Source of the DNA: Pseudomonas hamedanensis
Lineage (GTDB): Bacteria; Pseudomonadota; Gammaproteobacteria; Pseudomonadales; Pseudomonadaceae
Direction of reading: 5' to 3'
NCBI RefSeq assembly: GCF_014268595.2
Contig: NZ_CP077091.1
Span: forward strand, 5,558,501 to 5,622,500
Length of the DNA: 64,000 nucleotides
The position numbers and the translations under genes are program-made. Below, in pieces: positions 38,180-47,075 of the stretch; within the stretch, counting starts at the first letter, position 1, and each line of letters begins with the position of its first letter. The notes under the pieces are model-generated. The model made no database searches. It was not told where the DNA came from and saw only the letters and a program-made list of their open reading frames with translations.

Positions 38180-38515
38180 GACAGTGGCCGACTGAAAATA
38201 AAATCGAATGGCAACGGACTCATCCTCTTCAGCTGATATCCATCCTGGAAAAAACCACAGAAAACATCCTCAGGCAGCGGCGCGTAGGTTGTCGACCTGA
38301 AAGTTCTGTAGGAGAAATGCACGAAAGGTACTCCAGCCGGGGCGAAGAACTACAACCACAGACGCCATTGCCGACTGAATCCATCGCAACCAACCGGTTT
38401 TAGAACGTACCGTCGAGGACGATTTGACCAAGCATCAAATCCCCACCCGGTTTGCACCCCGCCCGCCCGCTCGATAAAGTCCCCAAGACTTTTACCCCTC
38501 GGACGGAGAGCCCGC
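38180..38515. other. Divergent region between the XRE gene and gamma-glutamyltransferase
   Basis: No supported gene in about 336 bases. It holds the upstream regions of both flanking genes, a LexA-like box at 38245-38260 and the ggt ribosome binding site (GGACGGAG). No tRNA fragment matching the end of tRNA-Met was seen here, so the right edge of the accessory insert is not marked by an obvious attachment site. Confidence 0.5.
38245..38260. promoter_or_regulatory. Possible LexA-like box (CTG-N10-CAG)
   Basis: CTGGAAAAAACCACAG fits CTG-N10-CAG with an A/T-rich centre. One half site is the full ACAG/CTGT form, the other is CTGG. It lies 66 bases upstream of the XRE gene of the symE unit. symE is SOS-controlled in E. 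coli, which makes the match worth noting. On sequence alone it is weak. Confidence 0.35.
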
Positions 38516-40345
38516 GTGTTTCCAGCCCAGCCCTTGAAGCGCTTTCGCCTGCCAGCCCTGACACTGCTTGTCAGCGCTCTGACCCTCACCGCATGCAACG
38601 CCCCGCCCTCTTCTTCCTTGCCGCTGGCACCGGAAGCCGCTTCCGGTTACCGCGCTGATCTGCAAACCCGCCACGCCAGCAAACACATGGCTGCCGCTGC
38701 CAATCCGCTGGCGGCCGAAGCCGGGCGGGAGATGTTGCGCCAGGGTGGTTCGGCGATTGATGCGGCGATTGCGATGCAGGCGGTGTTGACGCTGGTTGAG
38801 CCGCAGTCTTCCGGGATTGGTGGTGGCGCGATGATTGTGTTGTGGGATGGCAAACAGGTGCGCACCTATGACGGCCGTGAAACGGCGCCGGCCGGTGCGA
38901 CCGAGAAGCTGTTCTTGAATGCTGACGGAAAACCGATGGCTTTTACGCAAGCGCAGATCGGCGGACGCTCGGTCGGTACGCCCGGGGTGTTGCGCGCGCT
39001 GGATCTGGCGCATCGGCAACACGGTCGCTTGCCGTGGGCGAAGCTGTTTGAGCCGGCGATCAAACTGGCCGAGCAAGGCTTCACGATTTCCCCGCGCCTG
39101 CATTCGCTGTTGACTGCTGATCCACTGATTCGCCAGTCGCCAGACATGGCCGCTTACTTCCTTAATGACGATGGCAGCGTCAAAGCTGTTGGCACGCGCC
39201 TGCAAAACCCGAAACTGGCCGCCGTGTTCAAGCGCATCGCCAGCGAGGGTGCAGACGCGCTGTACAAAGGTCCGATCGCCGAAGAGATCGTCGCCAAGGT
39301 TCAACAGCACGCCAACCCCGGCAGCCTGTCGCTGAACGATTTGCAGCGTTATCAGGCCAAGGAGCGAGCGCCGCTGTGCACCGATTACAAGCGCTGGCAG
39401 ATCTGCGGCATGCCGCCACCGTCGTCGGGCGGGATCGCCGTGGCACAGATTCTCGGCACGTTGCAGGCGCTGGCCCGCGACCCGCGTTTGTCCCTGACCC
39501 CGCTCAAACCAGTCAAAACCAATAAGCCGGCCGGCATCGAACCGGATCCGCAAGCCGTGCATCTGATCGCCGAGGCCGAACGCCTGACCTACGCCGACCG
39601 CGCGCAATACGTGGCCGACACCGACTTCGTCCCGGTGCCGGTCAAAGGTCTGGTTGATCCGGCCTATCTGGCCAGCCGCGCCAGCCTGATCGGCGAGCGC
39701 AGCATGGGCAGCGCCAAACCGGGCACACCGCCAGGCGTGCAAGTGGCCTACGCGCCGGACCGTTCGCCGTTGCGCATCTCAACCTCCCAAGTGGTGGCGG
39801 TGGATGACCTCGGCGGCGCCGTGTCGATGACCACCACCATCGAAGCCGCGTTCGGCTCGCACCTGATGGTTCAGGGTTTTCTGCTGAACAACCAGATGAC
39901 CGACTTCTCGTTCATCCCCGAAGAGAACGGCCAGAAAGTTGCCAACCGCGTCGAACCGGGCAAACGCCCACGCTCGTCCATGGCGCCAACGCTGATCTTC
40001 GATCGCAACACTGGTGACTTCGTCGCCACGGTCGGTTCGCCCGGCGGCTCGCAAATTATCGAATACGTAGCCAAAACCACCATTGGCCTACTCGACTGGA
40101 ACCTCGACGCGCAAAACGCGATCAACCTGCCCAACTTCGGCAGCCGCAACGGCCCGACCGAACTGGAACAGGGACAATTCAGCCCGGGGCTGATTCAGGC
40201 ATTGAAGGACAAGGGCCACACAATCAGCGAAATCGACATGACCAGCGGCACGCAGGCAATCGTGCGGGTCAAGGATGCGCGGGGAAAAGCGACGTTAACT
40301 GGCGGTGCCGATCCCCGGCGTGAGGGAGAAGCGCTGGGGGATTGA
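38516..40345 (+). CDS. ggt: Gamma-glutamyltransferase
   Basis: It cleaves the gamma-glutamyl bond of glutathione and similar compounds, usually in the periplasm. The 609-residue precursor begins at GTG 38516 after GGAG and has a lipoprotein-like signal (LLVSALTLTAC). It is an N-terminal nucleophile enzyme that cuts itself. The expected new N-terminus is Thr423 in RISTSQVVAVDDLGGAVSMT. The usual TTH at this place is TSQ here, a known kind of variant. Substrate loops SGIGGGAMIVLWD and GSPGGSQIIEY are present. A terminator follows the stop. Confidence 0.92.
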   Translation: MFPAQPLKRFRLPALTLLVSALTLTACNAPPSSSLPLAPEAASGYRADLQTRHASKHMAAAANPLAAEAGREMLRQGGSAIDAAIAMQAVLTLVEPQSSGIGGGAMIVLWDGKQVRTYDGRETAPAGATEKLFLNADGKPMAFTQAQIGGRSVGTPGVLRALDLAHRQHGRLPWAKLFEPAIKLAEQGFTISPRLHSLLTADPLIRQSPDMAAYFLNDDGSVKAVGTRLQNPKLAAVFKRIASEGADALYKGPIAEEIVAKVQQHANPGSLSLNDLQRYQAKERAPLCTDYKRWQICGMPPPSSGGIAVAQILGTLQALARDPRLSLTPLKPVKTNKPAGIEPDPQAVHLIAEAERLTYADRAQYVADTDFVPVPVKGLVDPAYLASRASLIGERSMGSAKPGTPPGVQVAYAPDRSPLRISTSQVVAVDDLGGAVSMTTTIEAAFGSHLMVQGFLLNNQMTDFSFIPEENGQKVANRVEPGKRPRSSMAPTLIFDRNTGDFVATVGSPGGSQIIEYVAKTTIGLLDWNLDAQNAINLPNFGSRNGPTELEQGQFSPGLIQALKDKGHTISEIDMTSGTQAIVRVKDARGKATLTGGADPRREGEALGD

Positions 40346-40363
40346 GTATTACGAAGTGGACAC

Positions 40364-40391
40364 AAAAGGCTTACCGGGAGGTAGGCTTTTT
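40364..40391 (+). terminator. Rho-independent terminator of ggt
   Basis: The stem AAAGGCTTACC / GGTAGGCTTT with loop GGGA is followed by a T run. It is closely similar to the terminator after tRNA-Met (35051-35083). Confidence 0.88.
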
Positions 40392-40456
40392 TTGTCGGCG
40401 ATAGGCTCTGTTCATATGCACCTCGTCGCCTTTTCCTACCCCGAAAATTAGCTGGG

Positions 40457-40635
40457 GCAGATAAAGTAAGGGACCTTTCAGGAAATAAAGCCGGAGAGTT
40501 GTGTTCAACATCAAGGGCAACGACTTTCGCCTGATCGTAGCTGTGGCCTATCGCTACGGCGCGATTTACATAAAATTCGTCGGCACTCACAAGCAGTACG
40601 ATGCAATCGACGCTGACACCGTCGAAATGGAGTAA
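40457..40635 (+). pseudogene. higB: Remnant of a HigB-type toxin gene
   Basis: From 40489 to the stop at 40635 the frame reads RRVVFNIKGNDFRLIVAVAY then RYGAIYIKFVGTHKQYDAID, the C-terminal half of HigB/RelE-type mRNA interferases. An in-frame stop (40486-40488) precedes it. The next upstream part continues in another frame (ADKVRDLSGNKAG, about 40457-40495), and the N-terminal half is missing. The toxin is therefore truncated and frameshifted. It stands three bases before higA. Confidence 0.75.
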
Positions 40636-40638
40636 CCC

Positions 40639-41010
40639 ATGAACATACGCCCGATTCATAACGAGGAAGACTACCGAGCGGCGCTTAAAAATATATCTGC
40701 GCTCTTCGACAACGAGCCAGAACCGGGGCCCCCTGAAGGTGACTACTTCGACATCATGATCACGCTCATTGAGGCCTACGAAGCCAAGAACTTTCCGCTG
40801 GATCTGCCGAATCCGATCGATGCCATCAAATTTCGAATGGAACAATCAGGCCTGTCTGCTGCTGATCTCGCTCCGGCTATCGGTCGAACAAACAGAGTCT
40901 AAGAGGTTTTGAACGGCAAACGAGCACTGACCTTGCCGATGATCTGGAAGCTTCATGAGTTATTCGGGATTCCTGCCGAAAGCCTGATCAAACCAATGAA
41001 ACACGGTTGA
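40639..41010 (+). pseudogene. higA: HigA antitoxin gene broken by an in-frame stop
   Basis: The frame starts MNIRPIHNEEDYRAALKNIS and continues to IGRTNRV, where codon 88 is TAA (40900-40902). After it the same frame goes on with EVLNGKRALTLPMIWKLHEL to a natural stop at 41010, giving the usual HigA length of 123 codons. The break is one nonsense codon where the family has Tyr (NRVYEVLNGKR), inside the DNA-binding domain. The first 87 codons could still make a short protein without a full HTH. The adjoining toxin is also dead. Confidence 0.85.
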
Positions 41011-41020
41011 GGCTAGAGAC

Positions 41021-41653
41021 TCAGCGATTCGCCACCAAATGCACCCCAAACAGCAAATAGCACCCACCCGCCAACCGATCCAGCCACTGGCGTGACCGCT
41101 CGTAAACACCGGCAACCCGGCGGCTGGCGAAGAACAGCGCGACGCTGCAATACCAACTGAACGACAGCGTCGCCATGGTCAGCACGGCCAGCGCCAGCAG
41201 AAGTGGCGGTACGTGAGCCGGCATGGCCGTAGCGAAGATGGTGGCGACGAACAACGCCGATTTCGGGTTGGTCATGTTACCGAGGAAACCGCGAGCGTAG
41301 ACGCCCAGATAGGTCTGGCGGGCGGCAGCCAGCGCACCGGGGACAATCGGGGCCTTGCGCTTGAATTGCTTCAGGCCCAGATAAATCAGGTAGCAACCGC
41401 CGGCGATCTTGAAGCCCAGATAGAGCGTCGGCGCGGCGCTGAACAAAGTCTTGATCCCAAGGCCGCCGGCCAGCCCCCACAGCACTGTGCCGGTGGCCAC
41501 GCCCAGCGCAGCCACCACGCCATGCCGACGGGATTGACTGGCCGCCAGTTGCGCGATGTTGAAGAAATTCGGCCCGGGCGTGACTACGGCCAGCGTCCAC
41601 AACAGCGCCAGCGACAGCAACGGGGCGAGATAACCGGCAACAGATAAGTCCAT
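41021..41653 (-). CDS. LysE/RhtB-family amino acid exporter
   Basis: A 210-residue inner-membrane protein with about six membrane segments. The opening LLSLALLWTLAVVTPGPNFFNIAQLAASQSRRHGVVAALG is the LysE family signature, with the Pro-Gly-Pro-Asn turn, and KIAGGCYLIYLGLKQFKRK follows. It probably exports an amino acid or homoserine lactone-like compound; the substrate is unknown. Single-gene unit on the minus strand. Confidence 0.9.
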   Translation of the reverse strand: MDLSVAGYLAPLLSLALLWTLAVVTPGPNFFNIAQLAASQSRRHGVVAALGVATGTVLWGLAGGLGIKTLFSAAPTLYLGFKIAGGCYLIYLGLKQFKRKAPIVPGALAAARQTYLGVYARGFLGNMTNPKSALFVATIFATAMPAHVPPLLLALAVLTMATLSFSWYCSVALFFASRRVAGVYERSRQWLDRLAGGCYLLFGVHLVANR

Positions 41654-41726
41654 GTGCGTTGCGCCTGATAGATGGAATTTGGCCTCTACCTTGCTACATC
41701 CGCTGAAGGTTTTCCATCAACGCCAT

Positions 41727-42326
41727 TTAAACCGTCAGCGTCTTGCCGTCCACCCCATCGCCAATCGTCAGGAAATGCCCGCCCGCAACGTGGTGTAGCG
41801 TGCGCAAGCCATCATGCCCTTCGAAATGCCAGCGGCCGTCGCTGAACACGCGCTCGTCGGCCTGGGCGGCGATGACTTCGGCAAGGAACAGGTCGTATTG
41901 CTCGTGATTGCGCGGCTCCGGCAGCAGGCGACATTCGAGCCAGGCGACGCAGCCCTCCAGCAGCGGCGCTTCAACCTGTTCGCCAGCGAAGGTCTGCAGG
42001 CCGTACGCCTGAAATTTGTCCTGACCTTGGGTCCGGGTGATGTCCAGACCGGAGGTGTTGCCCACGGTTTGCACGATATCGGCCTGATTGACGCACGGCA
42101 CGTTCAGCACGAAGGTGCCGGAGGCTTCGAGCAACTGGCGGGTCCAGGTGGATTTATCGAGGACGACGGCGACCTTCGGCGGTTCGAAATCCAGCGGCAT
42201 GGCCCAGGCGGCGGCCATGATGTTGCGCTGGCCGTCATGGGCGGCGCTGACCAGTACGGTCGGTCCGTGGTTGAGCAGGCGATAGGCTTTGTTCAAGGGC
42301 ACCGGACGGCGGTGAGAGTCGCTCAT
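41727..42326 (-). CDS. Flavin reductase family protein
   Basis: A 199-residue flavin reductase/DIM6-NTAB family protein that binds FMN. The pattern GPTVLVSAAHDGQRNIMAAAW followed by PPKVAVVLDKSTWTRQLLEASGTFVLNVP is typical, and the C-terminal HFLTIGDGV strand closes the split barrel. It may provide reduced flavin or act as a small reductase; the substrate is not known. It starts at 42326 and stands alone, 73 bases downstream of which the LysE-type gene begins on the same strand. Confidence 0.88.
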   Translation of the reverse strand: MSDSHRRPVPLNKAYRLLNHGPTVLVSAAHDGQRNIMAAAWAMPLDFEPPKVAVVLDKSTWTRQLLEASGTFVLNVPCVNQADIVQTVGNTSGLDITRTQGQDKFQAYGLQTFAGEQVEAPLLEGCVAWLECRLLPEPRNHEQYDLFLAEVIAAQADERVFSDGRWHFEGHDGLRTLHHVAGGHFLTIGDGVDGKTLTV

Positions 42327-42397
42327 GGGATCTGCTCCGGGAGAAAAGGAGCCGATTGTAGCGCCCGATCGCGCAAATAACTGCTGATGAAAAGACC

Positions 42398-42486
42398 TGT
42401 GGGAGCGGGCTTGCTCGCGAATGCGTCAGATCAGTCAAATCATTGCTGAATGACACACCGCTTTCGCGAGCAAGCCCGCTCCCACA
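42398..42486. repeat. REP inverted pair (tgtgggagcgggcttgctcgcgaa class)
   Basis: Inverted copies tgtgggagcgggcttgctcg and cgagcaagcccgctcccaca lie between the flavin reductase gene and the PAS chemotaxis gene. Confidence 0.92.
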
Positions 42487-42503
42487 TTTGGATCAGTGCG
42501 GTG

Positions 42504-43820
42504 TCAGTGGGAGAGCTGATTGGCAAACTGCCCCACCGCATCCACCACTTTCTGCGCACCGTCCTGAATCTCGACAATCACCGTCCCCGCCTCTGCTGCC
42601 AGCGCCAGCCCTTGCTCGGCCTGAAGCTTGCCGTCGGTCATTAGCGCCACGGCGCTGCGGGCCATTTCCTGGTTCTGCCGCACCACACCGACAATCTCAT
42701 CCGTCGCCTGGCTGGTGCGCGAGGCCAGTTGCCGCACCTCGTCCGCGACCACGGCAAAACCACGGCCCTGTTCGCCGGCACGGGCGGCTTCGATCGCGGC
42801 GTTGAGCGCCAGCAGGTTGGTCTGTTCGGCAATGCCGCTGATGGTTTTGACGATCGTGCCGATCACCAGCGATTGTTCGTTCAGCGCTTCGATGCCCTCA
42901 CCGGCGGCTTGCATGTGGCGTGACAAATCACGCATCACGTTCACCGCTTCGGTGACCACCGTGGTGCCGCGCTGCGCGGTACTGTCAGTTTGTTGCGAAG
43001 TGCTGTAAGCAATGCTGGCCGCGTCGGCAACCGCCTGCTCGCGGTTGACCTGATCGGTGATCACCGTGGCGAACTTCACCACTTTGTACAATTTGTCGTT
43101 GGCATCGACCACCGGGTTGTAAGACGCTTCCAGCCACACCGTACGACCATGGCTGTCGATACGCTTGAAGCGGCCTGCGACGAACTCACCGCTGTTCAAG
43201 CGCCGCCAGAAATTCTGGTACTCGGCGCTGTTGTACTCTTCCGGGGCGCAGAACGTGCGGTGATGTTTGCCTTTGATCTGCGCCAGGCTGTAACCCATGC
43301 CGTTGAGGAAGCGGTCATTGGCGCTGAGCACGTTACCGTTGAGGTCGAATTCGATCACGGCGGTAGAACGCACCAGCGCACCGATCAGGTTTTCATGCTC
43401 GCGGGAGGCTTCGATGGTGCGGGTCAGGTCACTGGCGTAGAACGATATGTGTCTGATCCGCCCATCAGAGGCGCGCACCGGCTGCACGATCGAGCGCAGC
43501 CACGCTTCGGCGCCGTTGCCGCGCAACAGGCGCACGGCGCCGGCGAAATGCTCGCCGCGGGTCATGGCGTTCTTGAAGCGCTGATGGAATTCGTCGGTTT
43601 TGACGTGGGCCGGCACGATGTCTTCAATCGCCCGGCCGATCAGGTCCTGGCTTTTGTAGAACATCTCGCTGAGGAAGTTCTGATTGACCGAGCGAATCCG
43701 CCCGTCGGGTTCGAGAGTCAGCGCGAGCATTTCGCTTTCCAGGCTTTCCTTCACTTGTACAAGGCTGGAGAGTTCTTCACGGAGAGCGGCCAGCTCTTGC
43801 TTCAAGCGTTTATTGAACAT
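42504..43820 (-). CDS. Cytoplasmic PAS-PAS chemotaxis transducer (BdlA-like)
   Basis: A 438-residue soluble methyl-accepting protein without membrane segments. A short N-terminal coiled coil is followed by two PAS domains (about 25-130, with [20 protein letters not shown]; and about 145-255, with [20 protein letters not shown]) and the signalling domain with [20 protein letters not shown] near residue 325. The layout matches BdlA, the biofilm dispersion regulator of P. aeruginosa, and Aer-2-like redox sensors. Whether it works in dispersion, aerotaxis or energy taxis cannot be told from sequence. Single-gene unit. Confidence 0.88.
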   Translation of the reverse strand: MFNKRLKQELAALREELSSLVQVKESLESEMLALTLEPDGRIRSVNQNFLSEMFYKSQDLIGRAIEDIVPAHVKTDEFHQRFKNAMTRGEHFAGAVRLLRGNGAEAWLRSIVQPVRASDGRIRHISFYASDLTRTIEASREHENLIGALVRSTAVIEFDLNGNVLSANDRFLNGMGYSLAQIKGKHHRTFCAPEEYNSAEYQNFWRRLNSGEFVAGRFKRIDSHGRTVWLEASYNPVVDANDKLYKVVKFATVITDQVNREQAVADAASIAYSTSQQTDSTAQRGTTVVTEAVNVMRDLSRHMQAAGEGIEALNEQSLVIGTIVKTISGIAEQTNLLALNAAIEAARAGEQGRGFAVVADEVRQLASRTSQATDEIVGVVRQNQEMARSAVALMTDGKLQAEQGLALAAEAGTVIVEIQDGAQKVVDAVGQFANQLSH

Positions 43821-43936
43821 AGGGAAAGCACCGATGGCAGGTTTGGAAGCGGCGTACTACCTAGCCATCGGCCTTGGAAGGCTTTTCTGAAGCGACTTTG
43901 CGACCCGTCAGTCGAAAATAGTTCGGCGCTTTCGGC

Positions 43937-45250
43937 TCAGATGGCGCCGGCAGCCTGACACGGTCCCGTGCGCGGCATGCGCGCACCGAAATACGCCGCC
44001 GTCAGCATCCCCACCGCGCCCATCACTGCACAGAACATCACGCAGATCCATGGGCTCCACGGCATCAGACCAATCAGCAATAGCGGTGTAATACTTGCCC
44101 ACGCGGCGTAGGCAATGTTGTAGGTGAAGGAAATGCCCGACACGCGAATACGCGCCGGGAACAGCCCCACCATCACTGATGGCACCGCACCGACAACACC
44201 GCAGGCGAGGCCCGCCACCGCGTAAGCAATGCCGACCCAGTGGCCACCCGTGATCAGGCAGCCATACAACACGCCAATGCCCAGCGGCAGCAACAGGCTG
44301 TACAGCATGACCGTGCGCCACGCGCCAATGCGATCGACCAACAGCCCGGCGATCACGCAGCCGATATTGAGGAAGACAATGCCCAAAGCGCTGAGGCCGA
44401 AGGTGTGACTGGCAGTCATGCCGAAGGTTTTCTGCATCATTGTCGGCGTGATCACGACAAACACCACCACCGCCGAAGTCAGCACACAGGTCAGCAACAT
44501 CGCCGGCAGCATGGCCAGACGGTGTTCACGCAGCACCGTGCGCAGCGGCAGTTCGATCCGCGCCTCACGCTGCGCCTCCATGGCCATAAACACCGGGGTT
44601 TCGCTGAGCCAGCGACGCAGATAAACGCCGATCACACCGAACACGCCGCCGAGCAGAAACGGATAGCGCCAGGCGTAGTCGAGGATTTCTGCGGGCGTGA
44701 AAACTTGCGCGAGGAAGGTCGCGGTCAGTGCGCCGATCAAGTAACCGAAGGTCAGGCCGGCCTGGAGAAAACCCAAGGCATAACCGCGATGGCCGGTCGG
44801 CGCATGCTCGGCAACGAACACCCAGGCGCTCGGTACTTCGCCGCCCACCGCCGCGCCCTGGAGGATGCGCAGCGCCAGCAACAGCAGCGGTGCGAAATAG
44901 CCGATCTGGGCGTAGGTCGGCATGATCCCGATCAGCAGGCATGGCAGCGCCATCATCAGGATGCTCAGGCTGAAAACCTTTTTGCGGCCCAGGCGATCGG
45001 CGAAATGCGCCATCAGAATCCCGCCCAATGGCCGCGCCAGGTAACCGGTGACGAAGATGCCGAAACTTTGCAGCAGACGCAGCCACTCGGGCATTTCCGG
45101 CGGGAAGAACAGTTGACTCAGGGTCAGCGCGAAGAATACGAAAATGATGAAATCGTAGATTTCCAGCGCCCCGCCGAGCGCCGCAAGGCCGAGGGTCTTG
45201 TAGTCGGAACGGCTGAATGGCGCCGGTCGGGCTGGGGAATTGGCAGTCAT
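43937..45250 (-). CDS. MFS transporter, metabolite:H+ symporter type
   Basis: A 437-residue inner-membrane transporter with 12 segments. The opening LAALGGALEIYDFIIFVFFAL, GYLARPLGGILMAHFADRLGRKK and LRILQGAAVGGEVPSAWVFVAEH match the MHS group (ProP, KgtP, citrate transporters). I chose the start at 45250 (MTANSPARPAPFSRSDYKTLG); a longer frame adds 19 residues with no support. The substrate is probably an organic acid or compatible solute; unknown. Confidence 0.87.
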   Translation of the reverse strand: MTANSPARPAPFSRSDYKTLGLAALGGALEIYDFIIFVFFALTLSQLFFPPEMPEWLRLLQSFGIFVTGYLARPLGGILMAHFADRLGRKKVFSLSILMMALPCLLIGIMPTYAQIGYFAPLLLLALRILQGAAVGGEVPSAWVFVAEHAPTGHRGYALGFLQAGLTFGYLIGALTATFLAQVFTPAEILDYAWRYPFLLGGVFGVIGVYLRRWLSETPVFMAMEAQREARIELPLRTVLREHRLAMLPAMLLTCVLTSAVVVFVVITPTMMQKTFGMTASHTFGLSALGIVFLNIGCVIAGLLVDRIGAWRTVMLYSLLLPLGIGVLYGCLITGGHWVGIAYAVAGLACGVVGAVPSVMVGLFPARIRVSGISFTYNIAYAAWASITPLLLIGLMPWSPWICVMFCAVMGAVGMLTAAYFGARMPRTGPCQAAGAI

Positions 45251-45589
45251 GACAAAAAACTCAGGCATCGGCAAAAACCAAGGCGCCCATGGTCTACGCA
45301 AAAGCACTGATCGACAACCCGTCAGACCATAGTCGCGGTTTGCGAAAACCTGCTCAACAAATGGGCAGCGCTTGATTTACTGTTAGTGCCTGTCTACCGG
45401 GTCACAATTTACCAACCACCATGAATCCCTGTGGGAGCGAGCTTGCTCGCGAAGAGGCCGGTACATTCAGCATCACTGTTGACTGACCTGACGCCTTCGC
45501 GAGCAAGCTCGCTCCCACAAGGGGCGGTGACATTGCTGAAATTGTGGCCCGCCAGGCCAAAATAACCATAAAAATCCGAGGTACATCCC
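45251..45589. other. Divergent intergenic region with a REP pair
   Basis: Apart from the repeat at 45430-45519 I see no gene. The stretch should carry the promoters of the MFS gene (minus strand) and the fatty acid transporter (plus strand). No boxes were clear enough to report. A GAGG site precedes the GTG start at 45590. Confidence 0.5.
45430..45519. repeat. REP inverted pair (tgtgggagcgagcttgctcgcgaag class)
   Basis: Inverted copies tgtgggagcgagcttgctcg and cgagcaagctcgctcccaca are separated by about 50 bases. Confidence 0.92.
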
Positions 45590-47008
45590 GTGGCCGTTGA
45601 TATCGAAGATAGCCGCTCCGCGCGCTTTGCCCTGCGCTGTTCAAGTTTTGCCGAACGCTGGTTTCCCGACTCCTGGGTGTTCGCCGCGCTGGCCGTGATC
45701 ATCGTTGCCCTGGCCACGCTGGCCATGGGCGCTAAACCCACCGCTGCCGCCATGGCCTTCGGTGACGGCTTCTGGAGCCTGATCCCCTTCACCATGCAGA
45801 TGGCGTTCGTGGTGATCGGCGGCTACGTTGTCGCCAGCTCACCGCCCGCGGTCAAACTGATCGACAAGCTGGCGCGCATCCCAAAGAACGGTCGCTCCGC
45901 CGTAGCCTGGGTAGCGCTGATCTCGATGGTCGCGTCTCTGCTCAACTGGGGCCTGTCGCTGGTGTTCGGCGGGCTGCTGGTGCGCGCCCTTGCCCGCCGC
46001 ACCGATCTGAAAATGGATTATCGCGCCGCCGGTGCCGCCGCCTATCTGGGCCTCGGCGCGGTGTGGGCGCTGGGCTTGTCGTCGTCGGCCGCGCAGTTGC
46101 AGGCCAACCCTGGCAGCCTGCCGCCGTCGATTCTATCGATCACCGGGGTGATTCCGTTCACCGAAACGATTTTCCTCTGGCAGTCCGGCGTCATGCTGCT
46201 GGCGCTGATCGTTATCTCGATCATCATCGCCTACGCCACCGCCCCCGGACCGAACTCGGCACGCGACGCCGAGGCCTGCGGCATCGACCCGGCCTTCAAT
46301 CTGCCGCCGCTGCAACCGCGCACCCGCCCGGGCGAATGGCTGGAACACAGTCCGCTGCTGATCATTGTGCTGGTGCTGCTGGCGGCGGGATGGCTGCTCC
46401 ATGAATTCTCGACGAAACCGGCGATTACGGCGATTTCCGGGCTGAACACCTACAACTTCCTGTTCATCATGCTCGGCGCACTGCTGCACTGGCGCCCACG
46501 CAGCTTTCTCGATGCCGTGGCCCGCGCGGTCCCGACCACCACCGGCGTGCTGATCCAGTTTCCGCTGTATGGCTCGATCGCCGCGCTGATGACCACGGTC
46601 AAAGGCGCAGACGCACAGACCCTGGCCCATCACATTTCAACGTTTTTCGTCAGCATCGCCTCCCACGACACCTACGCGTTGCTGATGGGCGTGTACTCGG
46701 CGATTCTCGGCTTTTTCATTCCGTCGGGCGGCGGCAAGTGGATCATCGAAGCGCCGTACGTGATGCAAGTCGCCAACGACCTGCAATACCACCTCGGCTG
46801 GGCGGTGCAGATCTACAACGCAGCAGAAGCATTGCCCAACCTGATCAACCCGTTCTACATGCTGCCGCTGCTCGGCGTGCTCGGTTTGAAAGCGCGGGAC
46901 CTGATCGGCTTCTCGTTCGTGCAATTGCTGGTGCACACGCCGCTGGTGCTCCTGTTGCTGTGGGCACTGGGGACGACATTGGCGTATACGCCGCCGGTGA
47001 TGCCGTAG
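45590..47008 (+). CDS. Short-chain fatty acid transporter (AtoE family)
   Basis: A 472-residue inner-membrane protein of the AtoE/TIGR00366 family, with many membrane segments and the opening RCSSFAERWFPDSWVFAALAVI. MVASLLNWGLSLVFGGLLVR and FFIPSGGGKWIIEAPYVMQ are family blocks. It likely imports short-chain fatty acids such as butyrate or acetoacetate. The start is GTG at 45590 with GAGG upstream. No ato catabolic genes lie nearby, so it stands alone here. Confidence 0.9.
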   Translation: MAVDIEDSRSARFALRCSSFAERWFPDSWVFAALAVIIVALATLAMGAKPTAAAMAFGDGFWSLIPFTMQMAFVVIGGYVVASSPPAVKLIDKLARIPKNGRSAVAWVALISMVASLLNWGLSLVFGGLLVRALARRTDLKMDYRAAGAAAYLGLGAVWALGLSSSAAQLQANPGSLPPSILSITGVIPFTETIFLWQSGVMLLALIVISIIIAYATAPGPNSARDAEACGIDPAFNLPPLQPRTRPGEWLEHSPLLIIVLVLLAAGWLLHEFSTKPAITAISGLNTYNFLFIMLGALLHWRPRSFLDAVARAVPTTTGVLIQFPLYGSIAALMTTVKGADAQTLAHHISTFFVSIASHDTYALLMGVYSAILGFFIPSGGGKWIIEAPYVMQVANDLQYHLGWAVQIYNAAEALPNLINPFYMLPLLGVLGLKARDLIGFSFVQLLVHTPLVLLLLWALGTTLAYTPPVMP

Positions 47009-47075
47009 GTTGATGTAAATGCACTTGCTCAAGGGGAGGTGCATTCAAATACTTCGCAAGGACTTGCTCGCTGTT

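Noticed and set aside
34967..38515. Integrated island with attachment-site duplication of tRNA-Met
   Set aside because: I looked for a second copy of the tRNA 3' end (TGTGTAGCCACCA) downstream and for an integrase gene, and found neither by eye. Only AT-rich accessory genes remain as support.
43080..43760. Further TGTACA hexamers as LitR sites (about 43085 and 43754)
   Set aside because: They are single copies inside the PAS chemotaxis coding region without promoter elements. A lone hexamer is expected by chance several times in a window this size.
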